DNA of 64,000 nucleotides, from positions 53,101 through 117,100 of the IMG/VR virus record IMGVR_UViG_3300037189_011323; one strand, 5' to 3'. Position 1 is the stretch's first letter. Every line of letters begins with the position of its first letter. The notes beneath the pieces were generated by a model, which worked only from the letters and a program-made list of their open reading frames with translations, had not been told where the DNA came from and made no database searches. The translations under genes and the position numbers were made by a program. This document shows positions 1 to 8,131 of the stretch, piece after piece. The stretch comes from a virus.

Positions 1-573
1 GAAGCAAGTGACGGAAATACAGAAACAGCCGTTGAGTTCTGTTATTTTCAAAATTATTGGGCTATGCATGATGTTTGGAGTATAACATCACCAAATGGTA
101 GTCCACAACAAGCATGGCAAGCAGGATTTCGTGAAGGTGTTAAACTTTGTCTTGACCGTGGTCGCCGTGTAAATCCAGAAGAATTTGAAAAGGCAACCTG
201 GTTAGGCAATCGCACAAATCTTGTTATTTGGTGTAGTATCGGTGCTGATGTTGAATATGGCAAATATGCAATGTTGGGTGCTCGTCAAGGTGCTTTTAAA
301 ACCATGTTCGATGATGATTGGGACTATACAGAAGTTCGTGATTTTGATAAGTTAGAAAATATTTGGAATGATAGTTTAGAATATAACGACAAAGAAAGTG
401 AAACGTTTGCAAGAATGTTGCGTAAACGTTTAAATCTTGATATAGTGACTTTTAATGCTGAACAAAGTAAATGGTTTAAAAATCATCAACGTACATATCA
501 AAATATTGATATTATGTTACCAGAAAGAGATGTAGGAAATGTCATCCGAAGTGCTGCTAGACAACTCTGGTGA
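1..573 (+). CDS. Glycosyltransferase-like phage protein, C-terminal part
   Basis: The reading frame is open from the first base, so the start lies outside the window and 190 codons remain. The visible part carries AWQAGFREGVKLC followed by a WCSIGAD...YGKYAMLGARQG segment. The protein at 8124-9659 has the corresponding TWRTAFREVIKL and RLWSW segments near its own C-terminus, so the two look like distant members of one family. I associate this C-terminal pattern with phage proteins that have a glycosyltransferase-like N-terminal half, but that half is not visible here. The 3' end overlaps the first radical SAM gene by 35 bases, so it probably belongs to the same transcript. Function is inferred and moderately uncertain. 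Confidence 0.55.
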   Translation, partial: EASDGNTETAVEFCYFQNYWAMHDVWSITSPNGSPQQAWQAGFREGVKLCLDRGRRVNPEEFEKATWLGNRTNLVIWCSIGADVEYGKYAMLGARQGAFKTMFDDDWDYTEVRDFDKLENIWNDSLEYNDKESETFARMLRKRLNLDIVTFNAEQSKWFKNHQRTYQNIDIMLPERDVGNVIRSAARQLW

Positions 574-1978
574 TACTGCCACAGTTAACGAAGATAACAC
601 ATTAAAAAGTGATTTTCTAACCGCCGCTGAAAAAATGCAGCAGAAGTTAGGTAATTCACTTTGCCTTTCCAAATGGATGCAAACGAGTTTGCACCTAACA
701 ACTGGTCATACTAATAGTTGCTACCATCCACCACTACATAGGATAAATGCAGATGATCTCACCGATAACCCCAGTGCACTCCACAACACTGAATTTAAAA
801 AAACGCAAAGACAGCGAATGCTACTTGGAGAACGCCCAGAAGAATGTAGTTACTGTTGGCGAGTTGAAGCCACAGGAAACTTATCAGATAGACATTACAG
901 ATCGGGAGAACCTTGGGCTGCTAATAAGTATAATGAGATTCTTATTCAAGACCCCTTAACTTGGAATGTAAATCCAGCTTATGTAGAAGTAAATTTTAGT
1001 AATGTTTGTAACTTACAATGTAGCTATTGTTCGCCACAATTTAGTAGTGCGTGGCAAAAGGAAATAAATGAAAACGGTGCTTATCCTACTTCTAATTCCC
1101 ACAATAGTCCTTCTTACTTTACTACTGATCGTAGAGTTATACCAAACAGGGAAAGTAATGTTTATGTTGATGCGTTCTGGCGATGGTGGCCAGAACTCTA
1201 CCCAAACCTAAAACATTTTCGTATGACAGGCGGTGAACCACTGCTTGACAAAAACACTTATCGTGTATTTGATTATGTATTAGACCATCCTAAAAAAGAT
1301 TTACATCTAAACGTAACAAGTAACTTTAGCCAAGATGAATATGTATTTGAAAAATATCTCACTTATGTAAAGCATATGTGTGGTAATAAAGTGTTAGAGC
1401 ATTTCATGCAGTTTGTCTCTATTGATGGTTATGGTGAACGTGCTGAATATGGTCGTCATGGTCTTGATTTTAAACTTATGCAATCTAACGTTGAGAAGTT
1501 CTTAACAGATATACCAGGTCGTAATAGCGTAACTTTTATCATTACGATGAATGTGCTAAACATCACAAGTCTTAAAGAATTGATGCAATGGATACTTGAA
1601 CTTCGTAACAAATACAATACAACGTATCAACGTGTTTGGTTTGATACTCCAATTCTTCGTGAACCTAAATGGCAATGTGTTGATATACTGCCAGAAAGTT
1701 ATGCTTGGTTCTTACAGAATATTGTTGATTGGATGAAGCCACAGACAGAAACGGTTGATACAAGATTTAATGGTTTTAAAGATTATGAAATAACTAAATT
1801 ACAACGTGTTGTAGATTGGATGCGTGAACATCACCGTGAAGATAATAAAGCTATGGCAGATTTTTATAAATTTTTTGCTGAACATGATAGCCGCCGCAAA
1901 ACTAATTTTTTACAAACCTTTCCAGAAATGGTAGAATGGTGGGATAATTGCAAATATTGGGCAGATAATGCGAAGTAA
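539..1978 (+). CDS. Radical SAM enzyme with N-terminal SPASM-like domain (array member 1)
   Basis: The protein has 479 residues. The radical SAM cluster motif CNLQCSYC (C157, C161, C164) should bind a [4Fe-4S] cluster that cleaves S-adenosylmethionine. A GGEP motif for SAM binding follows near residue 232. Ahead of the core, C42, C61 and C103/C106 (GERPEECSYCW) form a SPASM/twitch-like auxiliary-cluster domain. In most SPASM enzymes this domain is C-terminal, so here the order is permuted. This member has SCYHPP where members 3-5 have a CC pair. It overlaps both neighbours. The substrate is unknown; SPASM enzymes typically modify peptides or other macromolecules. Radical SAM assignment is firm, role is not. 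Confidence 0.9.
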   Translation: MSSEVLLDNSGDTATVNEDNTLKSDFLTAAEKMQQKLGNSLCLSKWMQTSLHLTTGHTNSCYHPPLHRINADDLTDNPSALHNTEFKKTQRQRMLLGERPEECSYCWRVEATGNLSDRHYRSGEPWAANKYNEILIQDPLTWNVNPAYVEVNFSNVCNLQCSYCSPQFSSAWQKEINENGAYPTSNSHNSPSYFTTDRRVIPNRESNVYVDAFWRWWPELYPNLKHFRMTGGEPLLDKNTYRVFDYVLDHPKKDLHLNVTSNFSQDEYVFEKYLTYVKHMCGNKVLEHFMQFVSIDGYGERAEYGRHGLDFKLMQSNVEKFLTDIPGRNSVTFIITMNVLNITSLKELMQWILELRNKYNTTYQRVWFDTPILREPKWQCVDILPESYAWFLQNIVDWMKPQTETVDTRFNGFKDYEITKLQRVVDWMREHHREDNKAMADFYKFFAEHDSRRKTNFLQTFPEMVEWWDNCKYWADNAK

Positions 1979-3326
1979 AAAACCAGAAGAATCTTTTTTA
2001 GAATATAAACAACGTGTGTTAGATACAAAAAGTAAATCTTTTTGTGGTGCTAAATGGTATAATGCAACTATATGGCTTGGTAGTGGACAAACGACAAGTT
2101 GTCACCACCCACTTCCGCATACTATACCTGTAAATGAATTAGAAAAAAATCCAAGTGTATTGCATAACACATATCAAAAGAAGACTGAACGTGCAATGAT
2201 GCAACAGGGGGAACGTCCAAAAGGATGTGAATATTGTTGGCGTATTGAGGATAACAGTGATATAGCTATCAGTGACCGTCCTTACAAAAGTATGATATAT
2301 AGTGAAGAAGAATTGAACGAGGCATTTCGTCTACCATTTGATACTGACGTAAATCTTCGCACTTTGGAGATAGCCTTTGATAGAACTTGTAACTTTGCTT
2401 GTAGCTATTGTAATCCCGCTTTTAGTACTACTTGGGTTAAAGACATTAAAGTTAATGGACCATACGTTGACCTTGTTAGCGATGGTCGCAATCATTTTAC
2501 CCATATACATGATTCTTCTCAGCTATATAGTTTCTCTGATACGAATCCATATGTAGAAGCATTCTTTAAATGGTGGGAAACTGACCTATATAAGACACTA
2601 CGTGAATTACGTATAACTGGTGGTGAACCACTTATGAGTGGACATACATGGAAGTTGCTTGATTGGTTTAAAAACAATCGTGGTAAAAGCCGAACGAAAC
2701 TTGCAATTAACAGCAATCTTGGTATTGAACGAGAAAAACTTGTAGAGTTTGTAGATAATATTCGTGAATTGCCACACGTTGAAGTTTATACAAGTTGTGA
2801 AGCATTTAAAGAGCAAGCTGAATATATTCGTGATGGTTTAAATTATTATCAATGGTTTGATAATTTAGTTTACCTACAAAATAGTGGTGCTGTTAAACAA
2901 TTACACGTAATGGCAACTATTAATGGATTATGTTTGCCATCATTACCAAATTTTCTTGAACACATGATGGATTTTAAAATGGGTTATGGTCGTGATAGTT
3001 TAACTGTTACACTTAACATTTTGCGTTTCCCAAGTTTTCAAAGTCCAATTGTAATGCCATATGGTATCAAAGAAGAATGCGCTGTTGCTCTTGAAAAGTT
3101 TTTAGAACGACATGAACATGGAAAATATTTGCATCAAATGGAAATTGAACATGTTAAACGTTTAATTCAATATTTACGTACAACAACAACTCCACATGAA
3201 GGTGCAAGTCACATTGATATTTTAGAAAAAGATTTTAAAAACTTCTATGAACAATACGACAAACGCCGTGGTAAAGATTTTATTGAAACTTTTCCTGATT
3301 TAGAAGATTGGTATAATGGCATATAA
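1968..3326 (+). CDS. Radical SAM enzyme with N-terminal SPASM-like domain (array member 2)
   Basis: The protein has 452 residues. The radical SAM motif is CNFACSYC (C141, C145, C148), and RITGGEPLM follows. The N-terminal auxiliary-cluster region has C26, C45 and C87/C90. It is closest to member 1: both share SC[YH]HP, LHNT, GERP..C.YCWR, and a C-terminal stretch ending with an R-R-x2-F-(L/I)-(Q/E)-T-F-P motif. Members 1 and 2 therefore look like a recent tandem duplication pair. The start overlaps the end of member 1 by 11 bases, which suggests translational coupling. Substrate unknown. Confidence 0.9.
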   Translation: MRSKKPEESFLEYKQRVLDTKSKSFCGAKWYNATIWLGSGQTTSCHHPLPHTIPVNELEKNPSVLHNTYQKKTERAMMQQGERPKGCEYCWRIEDNSDIAISDRPYKSMIYSEEELNEAFRLPFDTDVNLRTLEIAFDRTCNFACSYCNPAFSTTWVKDIKVNGPYVDLVSDGRNHFTHIHDSSQLYSFSDTNPYVEAFFKWWETDLYKTLRELRITGGEPLMSGHTWKLLDWFKNNRGKSRTKLAINSNLGIEREKLVEFVDNIRELPHVEVYTSCEAFKEQAEYIRDGLNYYQWFDNLVYLQNSGAVKQLHVMATINGLCLPSLPNFLEHMMDFKMGYGRDSLTVTLNILRFPSFQSPIVMPYGIKEECAVALEKFLERHEHGKYLHQMEIEHVKRLIQYLRTTTTPHEGASHIDILEKDFKNFYEQYDKRRGKDFIETFPDLEDWYNGI

Positions 3327-4587
3327 CTATAACGGCAAAGAACCAATTAAAATTGCTGTTGACGATTTAACAGATTCTCAAAAACATTTAATCTTTGAGA
3401 ACAAATCATTTTGTATGTATCCTTGGATTCATCTTCATGCATTTCCAACAGGAGAAGCATATCCGTGTTGTAATACCGAGATGCCTGAACTTGTAGGTAA
3501 CACTCGCCATAATACAATAGAAGAAATTTGGCATGGATCGGCAATGCAAGATGTTCGTAATAAGATGCTTGCTGGTGAACCAGTAAAAGGTTGCAGTCGT
3601 TGTTATGAGCAAGAAGACAATGGTTTTTTCAGTATGCGCATGAGTGCTAATAAACACTTTGGACATCATATTGCACTGACAGACAATCCCACACCGCCAA
3701 TGAAAATGATTTATTGGGATATACGTTTTAGTAATTTATGCAATCTTCGTTGTCGCAGTTGTGGTCATATCTTTAGTTCAAATTGGTATGATGATCAAGT
3801 TAAACTTGCAGGTGAAGAGTGGGGAAAAAATAACAAACGTATCAATTTTGCTGGTCGCAATGAAGATGATATTTGGAATCAGCTTGAACCGCAGATTGAT
3901 AATCTTGAACAAGTATATTTTGCTGGCGGTGAACCACTTATCATGGAAGAACATTACCGTTTGCTTAAAGAACTTATTAAGCGTGGTCGTCACGATGTTC
4001 GTCTCATTTACAATACAAACTTTACACAAACAGTTTATAAGAAAACAAATGTGTTTGAACTTTGGCGTGAGTTTAAAAGTGTAAGTGTTGGAGCAAGTTT
4101 AGACGCAATGGGTAAACACGCCGAGTATATTCGCAAGAATACGGTATGGGCAGATGTTGAACGCAATCGTGAAGAAATGTTAAAGATATGTCCACGTGTA
4201 GATTTTTATATAAGTCCAACATTAAGTGTTATGAATGCATTACACTTACCTACTTTTCATCGTGATTGGGTAGAACGTGGATTTTTAAAACCGCAAGATT
4301 TAAATATTAATATATTGCAAGATCCACCTCATTATCGTATTGATATACTGCCATTTCAATATAAAGTTGATGTGCAAGAACTTTATTTGGAGCATATTGA
4401 TTGGCTTAAACCCCAAGATTACCTGAAACGAGCAACTGCTGGATTTGAAAGTGCAATTAACTTTATGATGGCAGATGATAAGAGTAATTTGCTAGAAAAG
4501 TTTATTACTAAGACAGTTCAACTAGATAAGATACGAAATGAAAATATTTTGGAATCCATTCCAGAAATGAGATTTATTCATGAATAA
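3316..4587 (+). CDS. Radical SAM enzyme with N-terminal SPASM domain (array member 3)
   Basis: The protein has 423 residues. The N-terminus is a textbook SPASM-type module: FCMYPWIHLH, then YPCCNTE, GNTRHNTIEEIW, and GEPVKGCSRC (C33, C51, C52, C93, C96). These are the landmarks normally found at the C-terminus of SPASM enzymes. The radical SAM motif CNLRCRSC (C142, C146, C149) and AGGEPLI follow. A C-terminal partial TIM barrel fits the remaining length. It overlaps member 2 by 11 bases and member 4 by 8. The auxiliary cluster suggests electron transfer to or from a substrate, or substrate anchoring, but nothing in the sequence names the substrate. Confidence 0.92.
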   Translation: MAYNYNGKEPIKIAVDDLTDSQKHLIFENKSFCMYPWIHLHAFPTGEAYPCCNTEMPELVGNTRHNTIEEIWHGSAMQDVRNKMLAGEPVKGCSRCYEQEDNGFFSMRMSANKHFGHHIALTDNPTPPMKMIYWDIRFSNLCNLRCRSCGHIFSSNWYDDQVKLAGEEWGKNNKRINFAGRNEDDIWNQLEPQIDNLEQVYFAGGEPLIMEEHYRLLKELIKRGRHDVRLIYNTNFTQTVYKKTNVFELWREFKSVSVGASLDAMGKHAEYIRKNTVWADVERNREEMLKICPRVDFYISPTLSVMNALHLPTFHRDWVERGFLKPQDLNINILQDPPHYRIDILPFQYKVDVQELYLEHIDWLKPQDYLKRATAGFESAINFMMADDKSNLLEKFITKTVQLDKIRNENILESIPEMRFIHE

Positions 4588-5743
4588 TTTTTGTGTATTA
4601 CCATTTACTAGTATTGAAGCAGATCCAATGGGTAAATGTAAGGTATGTTGTTTATCAAAAACTACTATACCAAATATTGACCTTAAAACTAATACATTAA
4701 CAGAAGCATTTAACAGTGATTACATGCGTAATTTAAGACAACAATTTTTACAAGATGAAAAACCAAGTGAATGTGAACGTTGTTGGACAGAAGAAGCAAG
4801 TGGACGCACTAGTAAACGTATGCACAGCACTATGCGACTTCAAAAAATTTTGCAAAATAAATCTTTTACTAAAGATACTGATGGTGAACTTATTTTTCTT
4901 GATCTTAAACTTGGAAATATTTGTAATTTGAAGTGTAGAATATGTGGTAGCTTTAGTAGCAGTAAATGGGCACAGGAAGAAATTGATATATTTAAAAATA
5001 ACAATACAGCACGTGAAAATCTTGAAAATGGACGTTGGCCACGTGAAGCAAACAATTTTTGGAAAGATTTAGCAGATTTATTATCAAATACAAAATATTT
5101 TGAATTTACGGGTGGCGAACCATTTCTTATTGACGAACACTTTACATTATTAGAAATTGCAGTCAAGATGGGTTATGCAAAAGATATTGAATTGCATTAC
5201 AATACTAATACTACTACTTTTCCTAAACGTGGTTTAGAATTGTGGCCAAATTTTAAATTGGTTGAAATTGCCCTATCAATTGATGATATGGGTAAGCGGT
5301 TTGAATATCAAAGATTTGGAACAAAATGGGAAACTACTCTTGAAAATTTAGAACGTTTTAGACAATTAAGACAAAACAATAAAAATATAAAGCTACAACT
5401 GTGTTTAACTGTTAATGTACTAAATGTTTACTATCTTGATGAAATTTGTAAATGGATACCAAAACAAAAATTTAATTATGTTTATTTTAACGTATTGCAT
5501 GATGCCTGGTATTTTAGTATCAAACATTTTACTCAACGTGCTAAGGATTTAGTTAATGAAAAATATAAAAATTATACTGGTTTTTACGCTGATGAAATAA
5601 AAAATTTAATAACATTTATGAATCAGGGTGTTAGTAGTGATGGAACTGATTTGGTAAGAATACTTAAGCAAAGTGACATACAGCGTAATCAAAAGTTTAG
5701 CAATTATCATAGTGAGATAGCGGCGGCAATTGGTTATGAATGA
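4580..5743 (+). CDS. Radical SAM enzyme with N-terminal SPASM domain (array member 4)
   Basis: The protein has 387 residues and is the shortest of the five. The SPASM-like domain starts almost at the first residue (NNFCVLPF) with C5, C20, C23, C24, C65 and C68, one cysteine more than member 3. The radical SAM motif is CNLKCRIC (C115, C119, C122), and TGGEPFL follows. An IDDMGKRFEYQRFG segment corresponds to the AEYIR regions of the other members. It overlaps the following gene by 8 bases. Same family as its neighbours; substrate unknown. Confidence 0.92.
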   Translation: MNNFCVLPFTSIEADPMGKCKVCCLSKTTIPNIDLKTNTLTEAFNSDYMRNLRQQFLQDEKPSECERCWTEEASGRTSKRMHSTMRLQKILQNKSFTKDTDGELIFLDLKLGNICNLKCRICGSFSSSKWAQEEIDIFKNNNTARENLENGRWPREANNFWKDLADLLSNTKYFEFTGGEPFLIDEHFTLLEIAVKMGYAKDIELHYNTNTTTFPKRGLELWPNFKLVEIALSIDDMGKRFEYQRFGTKWETTLENLERFRQLRQNNKNIKLQLCLTVNVLNVYYLDEICKWIPKQKFNYVYFNVLHDAWYFSIKHFTQRAKDLVNEKYKNYTGFYADEIKNLITFMNQGVSSDGTDLVRILKQSDIQRNQKFSNYHSEIAAAIGYE

Positions 5744-7028
5744 TTTTTGTTTGGCACCTTGGACCCACACATATATATCACCACAAGGTGAGCGTAGGTT
5801 ATGCTGTGCATCACGAGAACCCGCACAAAATTTTAAACAGTATATTGACACTGAACACGGAAATGGTGAATTTCAAGCCTTAGCACTAGAGGAATGGTGG
5901 AATGGTGAACATATTAGAAGAATAAGAAAAGAGTGGTTATCTGGAACAATCCCAAAAGAATGTGAAGTATGCGATAAAAAGTTACTTAATACTTCTGTTT
6001 ATCGTGATTACTTTGCTCATCTCTTCGGTCATTTACGGAAGGATATTATTTCTTCTACTGACCATGAAGGTTATACAACCATAGAACCAATATCCTGGGA
6101 TTATCGTTATAGTAATGTATGCAACTTTAAGTGCCGTATGTGTGGTGACATGTTAAGTAGTGCATGGGAAGTTGAAGTGCGTAAAAATGATATGGTTGAC
6201 ATAAAAAATCCAAAGAACTATTGGATGCAACCAAAGAATCGCCATGCTATTCGTGATTTTACTCGTGATGTAGTAATACCAGAATTTCGTGAAGCTATAG
6301 AAAACAAAACTGTGCGTGAAATCTATTGGGTAGGCGGTGAACCACTATTGTATGACGAACACTGGACTTTCATGCGCCGCATCGTTGAATTAGGTTATGC
6401 AGATCAGGTCCGTGTGCGGTATAATACGAATTTAAGTTATACTAAAGATAAAGATGGAACTCTTTGGGATTTATTACACCACTTTCCACATTGGGAAATA
6501 TGTGCAAGTTTAGATGGAACAGGAGATATTGGTGAGTATATTAGAAGTGGTCTTAATTATAATGATTGGTTGGATAATTTTAAACAAGGAATCCAACATC
6601 AGCGACATGTTCGCCAAATGCGTATTGATTTTACTCTTACTTTGCCTGGTTTATATGATCTGGCCAATATTATTAATCTTGTTGATTCTCTTAATGTTTC
6701 CCTATTAAGTAAAGTAGTATTTGCTTTTAGCCCTGATATATTATTAAGTCCATTAGCTTTACCTCGTAATATATTAATACCACTTATAGAAAATATACAA
6801 GAAAATATAAAATCAAAAATAACTTACAGAACTCAAAGTTTGTGGGATGTATTGGAACATCTTAAAACTCGTCAAACTTTTGAAGAAGAATTTCCTGACA
6901 ATTATAAACAAGAGGCAAAACGAGGTAAGGCGCATCTTTTAAAATTGGAATCTATTCGTAAAGATGCTAAAATAAAATTAGAAGATATCTTAACTGGTGA
7001 TACCTTAGATTGGTGGAATAGTATATGA
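5736..7028 (+). CDS. Radical SAM enzyme with N-terminal SPASM domain (array member 5)
   Basis: I place the start at the ATG at 5736 (MNDFCLAPW), aligned with the start of member 4; a TTG two codons upstream is also possible. The protein has 430 residues. SPASM-like cysteines are C5, C23/C24 and C76/C79. A longer insert with two tryptophans (EEWWNGEHIRRIRKEW) lies between them. The radical SAM motif is CNFKCRMC (C129, C133, C136), followed by VGGEPLLYDEHW. It overlaps member 4 by 8 bases and the following unknown gene by 4, so all five enzymes and the partner look co-translated. Confidence 0.92.
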   Translation: MNDFCLAPWTHTYISPQGERRLCCASREPAQNFKQYIDTEHGNGEFQALALEEWWNGEHIRRIRKEWLSGTIPKECEVCDKKLLNTSVYRDYFAHLFGHLRKDIISSTDHEGYTTIEPISWDYRYSNVCNFKCRMCGDMLSSAWEVEVRKNDMVDIKNPKNYWMQPKNRHAIRDFTRDVVIPEFREAIENKTVREIYWVGGEPLLYDEHWTFMRRIVELGYADQVRVRYNTNLSYTKDKDGTLWDLLHHFPHWEICASLDGTGDIGEYIRSGLNYNDWLDNFKQGIQHQRHVRQMRIDFTLTLPGLYDLANIINLVDSLNVSLLSKVVFAFSPDILLSPLALPRNILIPLIENIQENIKSKITYRTQSLWDVLEHLKTRQTFEEEFPDNYKQEAKRGKAHLLKLESIRKDAKIKLEDILTGDTLDWWNSI

Positions 7029-8131
7029 ATGTTGTAATGACCCTTCGCAATCCGTTAGACAAAACAGATTTTTTAAATGTTTTTATTGAACCTAATGATA
7101 CCCAACTTGCAAAAGATTGGCAAGCAGCATTGCAGTTTGAGATACAGCGCAACTCTATTTTGGAAAAAAATTATTGTTGGCATGGTTGGCCAAATGGTGC
7201 AAGAAACCTACAATATCTTACTAGCGAATTAAGTCGTCATGCACTTAACATATGGAAGTTTAACGAACTAGGAATCTGGCAAGGTTTAGGACTACCTAAT
7301 ATTAAAATTGAAACTGTTTATACGCCTGAAACAGTTATGCTTCCGCTCACAGATGAACCTGATAGTGGTGGACCAAACCACGATGTTATGAATATAGTGC
7401 ATAATCATTTTGAACATCTGCAAGGAACTGTAGAAAATCTTAGTCCATACTACAAGATTGCACCACCAAATATAAAGTATAGCATAAGACAATTAAACAA
7501 TCTTTGCCATGAGATTGAAACATTATGTTTAAGTTTGCGTAAGCAAAAACACAAACCAGATTGGATTCGTCCTAGCCAGATTACAACCTTTTTAAATGCT
7601 AAAAGATATAATTTAACAGATGAACATCGTAATGGTTTTTTAACAAATGGACATGACCGAAAGTTTGCACATGTTTATATGCATTGGACACAGATTGGCA
7701 AAACATTACTTGAAGTATTTCGTGATGAAGATGCACCACACCTTAATCAAGTAACGTGTGATGCTATAACACATTTACAATATTACAGTGGCGAGTTTGA
7801 TATTGAATGGGGGCGTGATGTTTGTTATGGAAAACATGATTGGCATACACAAGAGATTGATAAGTTCAATGACTGGTTAAAGCGTGAAGGATATGACCCA
7901 AACAATAAATCTTTAAGTCTTGGTTATCTTGAAATTGGTAAGATTGATCTTGAAATGAGTTTTGGAACCACTGACATTTCTACAATATGGGATGTTATGG
8001 GCGACTATCTTGACATATACAGCCTTGAAGTAGATGGAGACCATGCTATCTATGATTATAGTTGGGCTGACGAAAACCATGAACAACGCCAAATTGATTA
8101 TTTGATGCCTGGTTATCGCAGTCATGTTTGA
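7025..8131 (+). CDS. Protein of unknown function, candidate partner of the radical SAM array
   Basis: The protein has 368 residues and I do not recognise the family. Both ends overlap neighbours (4 bases with radical SAM member 5, 8 bases with the glycosyltransferase-like gene), so it is embedded in the array operon. It is rich in His, Asp and Glu within predicted helices: NHDVMNIVHNHFEHLQG, FAHVYMHWTQIGKTLLEV, and CYGKHDWHTQEIDKF. This pattern could bind metal, for example in a helical-bundle iron protein, but that is only inference. No signal peptide or membrane segment is visible. Either ATG (7025 or 7037) could be the start. Confidence 0.7.
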   Translation: MNVVMTLRNPLDKTDFLNVFIEPNDTQLAKDWQAALQFEIQRNSILEKNYCWHGWPNGARNLQYLTSELSRHALNIWKFNELGIWQGLGLPNIKIETVYTPETVMLPLTDEPDSGGPNHDVMNIVHNHFEHLQGTVENLSPYYKIAPPNIKYSIRQLNNLCHEIETLCLSLRKQKHKPDWIRPSQITTFLNAKRYNLTDEHRNGFLTNGHDRKFAHVYMHWTQIGKTLLEVFRDEDAPHLNQVTCDAITHLQYYSGEFDIEWGRDVCYGKHDWHTQEIDKFNDWLKREGYDPNNKSLSLGYLEIGKIDLEMSFGTTDISTIWDVMGDYLDIYSLEVDGDHAIYDYSWADENHEQRQIDYLMPGYRSHV

